Translations under genes and position numbers: made by a program
Shown: piece by piece, positions 53,114 to 62,204 of the stretch
Numbering within the stretch: the first letter of the stretch is position 1
Layout of the letters: each line of letters opens with the position of its first letter
Assembly: GCA_948144175.1 (NCBI GenBank)
Contig: CANXME010001258.1
Coordinates: 1,411,001-1,475,000, forward strand
Source of the DNA: Closterium sp. NIES-65
Taxonomy: Eukaryota; Streptophyta; Zygnematophyceae; Desmidiales; Closteriaceae
DNA length: 64,000 nt
Reading direction: 5' to 3'
Notes under the pieces: model-generated
What the model saw: the letters and a program-made list of their open reading frames with translations, nothing else
Told to the model about the DNA's origin: nothing
Databases searched by the model: none

Positions 53114-53223
53114 TGTCAAAATGAGGAATGATGATGCCATTGATGTTGGTTGGGGTACATATAACAAACCCTAACTTCTGTACCCCCTAAGACAAACCTC
53201 ACTACAGGCTACAACATTTGACA
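53114..53223 (-). repeat. 5' LTR of element J
   Basis: 110 bp, identical by eye to 45943-46052, with CTACT outside at 53224-53228. Confidence 0.9.
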
Positions 53224-53228
53224 CTACT

Positions 53229-54970
53229 CATGGCTAAGATTGTTGACAAATGTCTCATCATAACTTGTTTTCACTGAGTCCGTGATACCCTTTTTAGGCA
53301 GTTGTTATTCCATGTCGGCTGCATTCATCATGTATAAGCTGCGGGTGGACATTATAGTTTTAGTGCAAGTTGGAGCATAGATGACTCTTATTTTTGAAGT
53401 CCACAAAACTACTATTAATTGAAAGTTAGTGTAATAAAGCACGACTTCTCGTCCTCAATCGAAGCACACCAAGAGTTATTGGGAGAATATGTCACACGTA
53501 ATCAACAAGGATCTCGATAATATGTATGGGAAAAAAAAATCACGGGTACGATCACTGCAAAGGGTGTTTTCACGTGTTTGACAGAACTTCTCGCAGAATC
53601 AGTCACAGTCAACCGGGAAAAAATAACAGATGATACTCTCGCGCAAAAAAAGATAATACCCAAAACGAACCTGGATGCATTTCGGATGCAACAACCCTAA
53701 ACACAATTCGCCAACTGTTTGGGGTTGATCCGTTCCCAAACCGCATCCGATTCCGATTGGGTTTTAGTTTTCTTAGAAGTTAGCTGATTGGTTGAGTGCG
53801 AGCAAAAATTAGTAGAGTTTCAATATTTGCGAGCAAAATATGTTAACTCTGTGACATATTTTCCCAGAGTTTTTTGCGTAACGCTCCTGGGAAACGCGTT
53901 CCCTTTGGACCACCAATCAGGTACATCTTGGCTGTTGAATGTTCGCGGTTCACTTCAACGGATTGGCCAGCGGACAGCGCGCAGGTGGTTGCTTCGATTC
54001 AAACCCACACTTCTGTCGGCACCTGACGTCAATGCACCCTAGACCCTACCTACAAGAGACCCAGCCAGCCCCCCCACCCGCTGCCCCAACACCAGGCACT
54101 CGTCCACAGAAGTCCGGCTGGGGCCCTAGGCTTGGAATTGGATTCAGGAGGAGAGCTCCCTCCACTAGTCGGGTGCACTTTTTGAGTACAGCGAACTCTG
54201 TGCTGTTGCACAGTGCAAAGTTTCTGCGCTGCGGTTGCCTCGCGAATTTCACATGCCAGCTGAACCAATCCGGGTGCAGAGAACGCGTCTCAAATCGACT
54301 TGGCGGTCGATAGAAACTCTTTTTGGGGAACTCGAACAGCCAATCATGAATCAGAATCACGTCACATGCGATGCCGGCGACTGTTCTTGAGCCTAACCTC
54401 AAATTCCATGCACCAATAGTCGTTGTCCGCGACAAGAACGGAGCCTCGCTGGTTGCCGAACTCTTCGCCACTGCCTCGGCAGAACACCAACGTAGAGTCA
54501 AGCAAGCTCGCTAACCCACGCCGAGCGATCCCGCAGGGCACGGATGCGCGCTCCGGTGCTGGTGGAAAATGTGCGAGTCTCAGCCGCACCACTCTCTTGC
54601 GCTTATAACTTCAAGCCAATTTCCATCCTTCCTCGTCTCACTTGCTTCGTTCTTCGGTTTTCTCGTCCCTCGGTTTCCTCCTCTCGACACCTCAACCCAG
54701 CAGTCACGCGCGTTTCTCCGGCCCTCCGCACGTCAAACCTCGATCCACCCCACAGCGCGCACTATCGAGTTTTACGAGGAATTTCTCCTAGACCACTGAC
54801 CTGTCAAACTGCTTGTCAAACGCTTGTCCGAGTGACTGCGCACCTCTTTTTATATCGCCTCACGAATATCCAATCATCTCAGGCCAACCCTGCCAACTAC
54901 AAGCATCAAACCATCGTAACCCGAGCTACAAGCACCAGGATTTCGTTTCCACGTCGTCAACCTCCGCACG
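53229..54970. other. Intergenic stretch upstream of the unknown gene
   Basis: Mostly AT-richer than its surroundings; no gene is recognised. A TATA-like TTTTTATATC lies at about 54847-54856, roughly 115 bp before the start codon at 54971. Possible 5' UTR exons cannot be defined. Confidence 0.4.
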
Positions 54971-56215
54971 ATGTCACCCTGCTCGGTTATCCAGGAGACT
55001 TTCTATGGAGCGCCTACGGGCGAGGTTGATGAAACCCTACTAACCTCGCGCGAGTCGCAGGTCGGAGCGCTTGACAGTGTGGATGAGAGCTTCATGGCTA
55101 GCTGCGGATTCGTCAGCAACACCACCGCGCCCTCCGGGATTATACCCAGCAGCGCTACGCCGCTCCTCTCGCCGCCGCCGCTGCTTGCCTCCTCCGGTTT
55201 CGGCCTTCGTGTCAACGTGCCGACGTGCAGCAGCGAAACGCCGTCGCTCAGCGCGGGCATGGACGATTGTGATTATAGCGAGGGGGAAGTGGCGGCGCAT
55301 GACGCGGATTCGACAGGGATTGGCAGCGACGGCTGTTGCTTCCCCTCGTCGTTGAGCGAATCGAGCGACGCGGCGAGCGACAACGATTTCCTGTGCTCGC
55401 CGCATTCGACGGCGTCAGGGAGCCTGTCGCCGCTCTCCGTGCTGTCGCCTGCCCGTGCGACCCCTCATTTGTCGCAAAGTCGTGCGACCCGACGCGCCCT
55501 ATGGCCCGAGGCTGGAAGCGACGAGTTGTCGAAGGTCCCTGCGAATTCCGCTGCCAGCGCTGGGCCGTCCACATGGCAGGAAGGCAACCAATGGCAGCTT
55601 CCCGAGGATCGGCAGGCCTTCACTCCCGCCGCCGCTTCCCCCCCAGGTGCCGCGCCCATCGCCGCGCGGAACGCCTCACTCAACAGCAACGGGCAACACT
55701 CCGCGCAGGCTGCGCAAAGTTTCCCCCATGGGGCTGCCTCCGCGTCCCCTTATTGCTTCGCGGTAGCAGGTGGCGCTGGCGCGTTCCCTATGTACTGGCC
55801 CTACCCAGGCGCATTCCCCGCGCAGTATCCGCCCATTGGCCTCTGCGCGCAAGACAGAAGCGCCGCCGCGCGCGGCGCAAACAGCGCAAGCGGAACGTCC
55901 GGGGAGGCGATGGGTTGCAAAAAAGCGCAAGCGCAGAAGCCCGCCGGTGTGATCATCCCCCCGCTTGGGTTCTGGGGGCACCCGCAGGCGCCCGCGGTGA
56001 CGCTTCCCCCGGGCGTGCAGCTCCCCCTGCGGTTGCAAGTGCAGCTGCAGCTGCAGCAGATGGCGGAAGGGGCGCAGCAGCGGCAGCACCTCCCCGTGGC
56101 GGTTCAGGCGCCTGTGGCCAACTGCCCGCGCGCGTACCTTCCGCCTAGGTACTTGGCGCCGAAAGATACCACGGGCACAGGTGTTTTCATTCCGCCGAGC
56201 CGAGCTGGGAACTGA
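54971..56215 (+). CDS. Single-exon protein of unknown function, 414 aa, Ser/Ala/Pro-rich
   Basis: The frame ATG 54971 to TGA 56215 encodes a protein rich in Ser, Ala, Pro and Gln. Its N-terminal half is acidic and serine-rich (GMDDCDYSEGEVAAHDADS, SSLSESSDAASDNDFLCSPH). A Pro/Tyr-rich stretch (FPMYWPYPGAFPAQYPP) follows, then a Gln/Leu-rich segment (LRLQVQLQLQQMAEGAQQRQ) and a C-terminus PPRYLAPKDTTGTGVFIPPS. No known catalytic domain is seen. The terminal GTGVFIP resembles a short C-terminal motif (GTGVFLP) recalled from uncharacterised plant proteins, which is weak evidence. Codon bias and the length of the frame support a real gene; it might be a nuclear regulatory protein, but that is inference. 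Confidence 0.6.
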   Translation: MSPCSVIQETFYGAPTGEVDETLLTSRESQVGALDSVDESFMASCGFVSNTTAPSGIIPSSATPLLSPPPLLASSGFGLRVNVPTCSSETPSLSAGMDDCDYSEGEVAAHDADSTGIGSDGCCFPSSLSESSDAASDNDFLCSPHSTASGSLSPLSVLSPARATPHLSQSRATRRALWPEAGSDELSKVPANSAASAGPSTWQEGNQWQLPEDRQAFTPAAASPPGAAPIAARNASLNSNGQHSAQAAQSFPHGAASASPYCFAVAGGAGAFPMYWPYPGAFPAQYPPIGLCAQDRSAAARGANSASGTSGEAMGCKKAQAQKPAGVIIPPLGFWGHPQAPAVTLPPGVQLPLRLQVQLQLQQMAEGAQQRQHLPVAVQAPVANCPRAYLPPRYLAPKDTTGTGVFIPPSRAGN

Positions 56216-56944
56216 GGGCAGGTGTTGCTGCGCGGCAAGCTTCGCTATACGCTTGGCTCCGCGAATCGTTATTACTGTGGAATTTATACTGCCGAGACTG
56301 AACGGGATCTATGTAATAAGCAGATAGAAACTATTCCTCGTGGGAGGCGGAATGACATTGTTTTCTCCTTTATACGATTATTTTGTGCTTAATTATCCTT
56401 GCTAAAACCACCCTTACCAAAATCAAAACCTCCTCAGCTCTAATATGCTGGTTTTCAAAGGCCTGAAAGTGCTGTAGCAAGCCTCTTAGGGAGATTTCTT
56501 TAGAACCTATATTTCATCATTCTAAAAATGAGATGAAATGCTTTTGATTATAGCCAGCAGCTAAAATAGTGACCGCCCCCCTTCTAGTTGGATCCATTCG
56601 TGCACAGTGCTACTCGTTTTTTTTTTTAACAGTGCTCTACCGAACCGCCCTCTCTGCAGCACCATTTCAAGCTGGGACAGGGTTCACTATTTTATATTTA
56701 GGTTTTGATCACACGCCTCTCTTACCGCTTTCAAATCATTGCAAGTGCAGCGCATCACACACCTCACTTGTAGACCTGTTCACTGACCACCACCCAGACA
56801 GTGAAGCACATATGCATCGCAGATAAGATGTAAGAATATAGCACAATATCCATGGGGAGGAATGCATCTTGCATGCTTGTTCGAGTAAGAGCGACAGGAT
56901 GGGAGGAGAGGACGAAAGACGGCATTGTTCTCAAAGCCTCAAGC
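56216..56944. other. Short convergent intergenic region
   Basis: Lies between two convergent genes and should hold both 3' UTRs. AT-rich, with no coding signal. Confidence 0.4.
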
Positions 56945-59900
56945 TCAACCCTTAGGCTCGTCAGCACATGCAGCTGGTGCTGCTGCTCCTTGCTCCCCCT
57001 CAGCACTGCCACCAGCTGCTGCTCCTGCTGCTGCACCCGCATCATCATCAGCAGCAGCACCAGGAGCAGCGTCACCAGCAGCAGCAGCAGCAGCGTCATC
57101 GGCTGCACCCGAAGCAGCAGCAGCAGTGTCGTTGTCGGCATAGGCAGGGAGGTCAAGCCACTGTAGCATCTGGTTGGACTCGACCTTGGACAGCATGAGC
57201 CCCACGTTGCGTCTGCCCCGCCACACTATCACCACCGCCTCCCTCCCCGTCAGCTGCCCGCGCTGCTGCTGCTCGCCTTGGGGAGAGTCTGCTGGGACGC
57301 AAGTGAAGACAGGGTGGGCGGTGGTGTGGGTGGAGAAGCAAGAGTTGCAAAGGCAGCACCCTTATTAAGAGAGTGGCGAGAGTGCAGGGATTGATCTCGT
57401 GAGTGAAACGCACTCCTCACCCCAAGTTGATGTGCTACAAGGTAGGCTGGCAACGGCATGCACCGCATCAGCGGCATCCCCAGCATCACTCCTCATCCCA
57501 CATTCTCTCCCTATGTTAATGATTCCCTCGTCTCACACCCTCCCTTGCTCTCTTCCACCACCTACACCCATCAATGTTTCCGAGACCTAAACATCTGTTT
57601 TCTTGTCCGTCCCTCCTTACTAACACACACTGTCCCTTACTCTATTCTCATCCTTGCACTTCAAACCCCTCTCTACAACACCCTTACCTCCCACTCATCC
57701 CTCCCTCGCTCAGCACACCCCCCCCCCCCCCCCCCCCCCCCCCCACCTCCCCACACATCTCTAGTGCCCATGAACAAGAACCCACAGCTCCTCTTAGCCA
57801 CTTCCAAGGCCCTCCCGCCTCTCTTCCTGTTTCATCACCCGAAGCCCTCTGCCCCCTCCCTCCCTCCCACGTTGACACCAAACACCTCTGCACTCCAGCA
57901 CCAACACAAGACCGCCCCAGCAGTCCCCTTTCCTTCTCTACACTAAACCCACCCCTGCCTCCCTTCCTCTCTCTCCCTACTTTCTCGGCTAGAGCCCCCA
58001 TCTCGGCCCCTCCCACCCCCCACGCACCTTGAAGGTCCAGCACCGGCACCGGCACCATACAGGCCGAGGTGCTGGCGCTTTAGTCTGCCTTCTGAGTGAA
58101 CGCAAAACTCATCAACCCTAATCCCCCTCCAGCACACACCTCTGGGGTCCAGCACCAGCACCACACAGCCCACATCAGTCACTTCTACGGTCAATTCAAA
58201 GCCAATCCTCCTCCCCCTCCCCCCTCCTCCTTCACGTCCCGCTCCCCTTCCCCCCCTCCCACCCCTCCCAACACGCACCTTTGGGGTCCAGCACGAGAAC
58301 CACACAGCCCATGTCCGCCGCCTCCCGCCTCCAAGGCCTTAGCAACCCCGTCGAAGAGCTCTGTGAGCAGAACCTCAATAGCCTCCCCAAACCAACACAC
58401 CTTTGGGGTCCAGCACGAGAACCACACAGCCCATGTCCGCCGCCTCTAGATCCTTAGCAACCCCTTCAGTCAGCTCGGTGAGCAGAACTGAGCGCTTGGA
58501 GAGCATCACACGGAAGTCGCGCGGGGGCACGTGCACGAGCTGGCGCGTTATGAAGGGCAGGATGAAAGGCAGGCCCTCCGCTGAGAGGCGAAAGCAGCAC
58601 GGCACCTCGCCGTCCTTGGTGCTCTGCCGCTCCTGTTAGGGGGGGAGAAGGGGGTGCGGGGTAGGATGCGGGGGGGGAGAGAGGGTGGGGGAAGGGGGAA
58701 GGGGAAGGGAGGGGGGAGGGGAAGAGCGCGGTGGGGTCGGGTTGGGAGGGTTGAGGGTGAATAGGGGAGACGAGAGGAGGAAGCAAGTGCACGAGCTGGC
58801 GCATTATGAAGGGCAGGATGAAAGGCAGGCCCTCGGCTGAGAGGCGGAAGCAGCACGGCACCTCGCCATCCTTGGTGCTCTGCCGCTCCTGGTGAGGGGA
58901 GAAAAGGGAGAAGGGGAAAGGGTGGGTTGGGGTGCGATAGGGGGGGTAGGCTGGGGGTGTATGGGGATGTTTGAAGGAGAAGGGATTGGAGAATGTATGG
59001 ACGGGAGTGGGGGGCGAGAAAAGGAGGCAGGGAGGGAGTGGCACGGCACGGCACAGCCCCAACGGGTCCAGGCCACAGCAAGCATCTTCCAAGGTGCCTC
59101 AAGCCCAAAAGAAGCACCTGCTTTCTGTAAACACCACCAGCACCCCACTCAAATAGCTTCACCCCAGTGCTGACCAGACCAACTCGCATCGACCTTTGAG
59201 GTGCCTCACAAGTCACTAGTTGGTTCTTGCATGCTCACACATGACTCAGAACTCGTTTCAAAACTCCCTTCAACAACCAACCCACTCACAAAGAGCTTGA
59301 CCCCAGTGGACACCATCTTGAGGCGCTGCCCTGACGCCTGGTTCGCCCTGATGGCCTGCGCAATGGGCTTCGACACCAGGTAGATGCGCTTGCTGTGGCT
59401 GGGCGCCTCGCTGCGCACGATCAGCTGCGAACGCAGGGGGAAGGCGGGGAGGATGCCGTAGAATGCCTCCACGCTGGTGATGGTTGGCTCATCTGAGAGG
59501 AACAGCACCGGGTCTACTCCCCTCCACCGCCCCTGCTGCTGCCGCCGCTGCGCGCGCTGCTGCTTCTCCTGCTCCTTGCTGTCTCCAGGGCCGGCAACAG
59601 CAGCAGCAGCATCTGGTTCGTCTGCTGGGTCTGCTTCTGCGTCTGCTTCTGCCTCCTCTGCAGGGTCGCCGGGCTCCGACACACCGTCAATGGAATTAGG
59701 AGCATCAGCAGAGTTTGGGCTCAGCAGGTCTTGGTCATCATCATTTGCACCTGCGTTCTCGGCATCAATACCAGCAACATCTGCATTCCCCCCTTCCTCC
59801 TCTACCTCCATCGCTTCCCCTCCCTCCGCTCCTTCACCCCCCACAGCGGCTTCTGCTTCCTCCTCTCCCTTCACCCCCCCTTCCCTGTCTCCTCCTCTTC

Positions 59901-61993
59901 TACCTCCCCTTCCCCTCCCCCTTCCCCTTCCTCTCCCTCGTCCCCTCCCTCTGGCATCCTGACCGTCCCCCTCTCCGTCTTCATCCCCTCCCTCTCCGCC
60001 CTCTCTTTCCCTCCACCACTCACGAGAAGGGGCTATTGGACAGGAGAGGGGGAGATATTGGGGCAAGTGGGGGAGGAAAAGGGGAAGTCGGTGGGAGGAG
60101 AGGAGAGAGACAAAGTTATGCAAGAGGTGGGATGTACGGACGGGAAGAGGCAGCAATGGGGAGTAGCAGAGAGGAGACGCATTCAAAGAGACCAACGTGG
60201 AGAGTATCAGAATAGAGTGGTAAAAAGTCTGCTTTTGAGTCGACTCAAAATCAGAATAGAGTGGTATAATTCTGCTTTTGAGTCGACTCAAAATCAGAAT
60301 AGAGTGGTAATAAGTCTGCTTTTGAGTCGACTCAAAATCAGAATAGAGCGGTAATAACACAAGCAAGTGAACCTCGCCGTTTCAAACACGATGCTGGCAC
60401 GGCACACTCCCACTCACCAGTGTAAGGTGCAATCGTGCCCAGCACTGCAAAGATAACACCCACCCACCCACCGCACCTCCCCCCTTCCCCCCCCCCTCCT
60501 GCTAGAGAGGCAGCACTTTTCAGGAGCCTCAATCACCGTCTCTGTCTCTCTTCCACCAAGGTCGGTCTGTATATTGGGCACAGAATGCTGGCATGGCATT
60601 GAGAATTCTGATCGCATGCTCACCACTGTAAGGCGCAACCTTGTCCAGCACAGCAATGAAGAACCCTCCCGTGTCCTGCTGGTGAGGCAGCACTCGCACA
60701 CACAGCTCCACCGGCTGCTCACACACCTCCGCCTCCGCCTCCTCCTCCTCTTCCACCACTTCTGCATTTCTCCTCCACCTCCTGCCCTCTCTTTGCCTCC
60801 CTTCTGGTTTTCCTCCCTCCTCCCCCTCTGCTGTCTCTCCCTCCTCTCCCTCCTTCCCCTCTCCTCCCTCCTCTCCCTCTCCTTCCTCACCCCCCTTCTC
60901 CTTATCTCCCTCTCCCTGCACTTCCTTCGTGCTCTCCTGTTGCCCCTCCCCTTCCTTACCGCCCCCCTCCACAACAGCTGCAGCATCTTTGCAATCAACA
61001 GCGGGAGCATCAGCAACAACTGCGGCACCATCGGTGGCAGCAGCGGCAGGGGCAACAGCAGCAGTGGCAGCGGCAGCAGCGGGTGCTTTACCGGAGGGGA
61101 ACATGGATGGGGTGGTGACTGCCCCTCGGTACACGATGCGCGGGGTATAGTGGGCATGCCAGCCAAAGCGATCCTTCACCTGCAGGGAAAGAAAGTGGTG
61201 GGAGCGAGAGGTGAAAGGAAAGAGTTGCAGAAAGCGGGAAGGAGAGAGGGAGGGATGGAGTAAGAGGGAGAGAGGACGAGGGGAGCGTGGGAGCGAGGGG
61301 AGAGAGAAGGAGAGATAAGGAGGGAGACGAGGAGGGGAGCAAGGGAGCGGCGAACGGGGTTAAGCGAGGGAGAACGAATAGTTTGTGCGATAGAGGAAGG
61401 TTGGGAGGCGGCGTAGGAGACACACGGCGGAACCGGGAGGCTCATGAAAGGGGGGTGTGCATGGTGAGGGGGTGTGGAGAGTGCAGAATGGGCAGCAGGA
61501 AAGCATGAGAGCCGCAGGATGGGATAACCGGAATCAGCAACAAGGTGACTTTCGAGTCGAATGAACAGGGAAAGATGGGATAGCAGGACTGCACGACCGG
61601 AAGCTGTGGAAATAAACATTTCCCACCGGGAATTGTCCAGCACCCCCTCGTCCCCCAGAAGCCGTGTTTTGAGTCGACTCAAAATTGTCCAGCACCCCCT
61701 CGTCCCCCAGAAGCTGCAAACGACATAACCTCCTGCTCTCACAATCCTTCCAATTCCTCATATTTCACTACCCTTCCCACCTTCCCACTCCCCACCCCCC
61801 CTTCCCCACCTTCCCCCCTTCCCCACCTTCACCTTCCCCACCTTTCCTCTCCCCACTTTCCCTCGCCCTACCTTCCCACTCCCACCCTTCCCCACCCCAC
61901 CTTCCACGACTTGAGGCCGGGCGAACGCTTGAGGTTGGGAAGCATGTGCGAGCAGTCCACCAGACGCATGCACCCATTGGACTCCCGTAGGAT
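56945..61993 (-). CDS. NSUN2/TRM4-like tRNA (cytosine-5) methyltransferase, C-terminal five exons (partial)
   Basis: Minus-strand exons: 61993-61901, 61179-60624, about 60002-59290, 58632-58401 and 57291-56945 (stop TGA). Exon phases agree except that the acceptor near 60002 is uncertain. The frame reads GCMRLVDCSHMLPNLKRSPG, KDRFGWHAHYTPRIVYRGAV, CVRVLPHQQDTGGFFIAVLD, VEAFYGILPAFPLRSQLIVR, RLKMVSTGVKLF, STKDGEVPCCFRLSAEGLPF, and VVIVWRGRRNVGLMLSK. These follow the order of NSUN2/TRM4 proteins, which methylate C34/C48-50 of tRNA with S-adenosylmethionine. The catalytic cysteines lie upstream, outside the window. Unusual: about 105 residues of Ala- and Glu-rich sequence before the PHQQDTGG motif, and an RG-repeat plus acidic tract (RGRGRGRGRGRGRGG) after it. 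Decayed exon-end copies fill its introns. Confidence 0.82.
57719..57743 (+). repeat. Poly-C run in the last NSUN2-like intron
   Basis: About 25 consecutive C within the intron between exons at 58401 and 57291; the intron is otherwise C-rich. Confidence 0.85.
58028..58064 (-). pseudogene. Decoy copies of the donor end of the penultimate NSUN2-like exon (three)
   Basis: Three decayed copies lie in the intron downstream of the real exon end at 58401: 58028-58064, 58140-58181 and 58279-58373. Each repeats the VVLVLDPKG segment (plus strand TTGGGGTCCAGCACGAGAAC in the closest copy) with its donor. Similarity falls with distance from the exon. Confidence 0.8.
58787..58891 (-). pseudogene. Decoy copy of the start of the penultimate NSUN2-like exon
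   Basis: Repeats the acceptor and about 105 bases of exon 58632-58401 (ERQSTKDGEVPCCFRLSAEG, then LPFILPFIMRQLVH), about 260 bp upstream of it. It then diverges. Confidence 0.85.
59143..59172 (-). pseudogene. Decoy copy of the end of NSUN2-like exon 60002-59290
   Basis: Repeats AGCACTGGGGTGAAGCTATT, then TGAGTGGGGTG (minus strand), a diverged copy of the VSTGVKLF end and its donor. Confidence 0.7.
60233..60337. repeat. Tandem 46-bp repeat carrying three TTTTGAGTC/GACTCAAAA palindromes
   Basis: Palindromes of 18 bp sit at 60233-60250, 60276-60293 and 60320-60337, separated by TCAGAATAGAGTGGTA-type spacers. They lie in an NSUN2-like intron and match the cores at 27996, 30755 and 61667. Confidence 0.85.
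60417..60452 (-). pseudogene. Decoy copy of the end of NSUN2-like exon 61179-60624
   Basis: Minus strand TTTGCAGTGCTGGGCACGAT, then TGCACCTTACACTGGTGAGT, a diverged copy of the exon end FIAVLDKVAPYSG with donor. Confidence 0.8.
61667..61684. repeat. TTTTGAGTC/GACTCAAAA palindrome within a 52-bp tandem duplication
   Basis: An 18-bp perfect palindrome. The flank ATTGTCCAGCACCCCCTCGT occurs at about 61632 and again at 61684, on either side of it. Confidence 0.8.
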
Positions 61994-62098
61994 CTGCCAT
62001 GGGGGGGAGGAACGGGGACAATGGCGGGGTGGGAGGGAGAGGGTGAGGGTGGGGGGAGCAGGAGGGGCGGAGAGGAGGGGAAGGGGACGTGTGAGGGA

Positions 62099-62165
62099 AG
62101 CATGTGCGAGCAGTCAACTAGATGCATGCAGGCATCGGACTCATGCGGGATCCCCAGGGAAGAGG
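62099..62165 (-). pseudogene. Decoy copy of the start of NSUN2-like exon 61993-61901
   Basis: Minus strand GATCCCGCATGAGTCCGATG, then TGCATGCATCTAGTTGACTG, then CTCGCACATGCTTCCC. A diverged copy upstream of the real exon. Confidence 0.8.
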
Positions 62166-62204
62166 GCAATGGGGGAGAGGGGGGAAGCGGGAGAGGGAGG
62201 GGAC

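Larger units (their letters stand above)
45938..53228 (-). mobile_element. Copia element J, full length and apparently intact
   Basis: The 110-bp LTRs at 45943-46052 and 53114-53223 read identical by eye. The 5-bp duplication CTACT flanks both ends (45938-45942 and 53224-53228). Between them on the minus strand are the primer site TGGTATCAGCTAG, a GC-rich leader, one uninterrupted polyprotein frame of about 2,020 codons with all catalytic motifs, the conserved 31-nt block and a polypurine tract (TATGGGGGTG). This is the hallmark of a very recent insertion able to move on its own. It belongs to a different subfamily from A, B, C, E and F. Confidence 0.92.
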
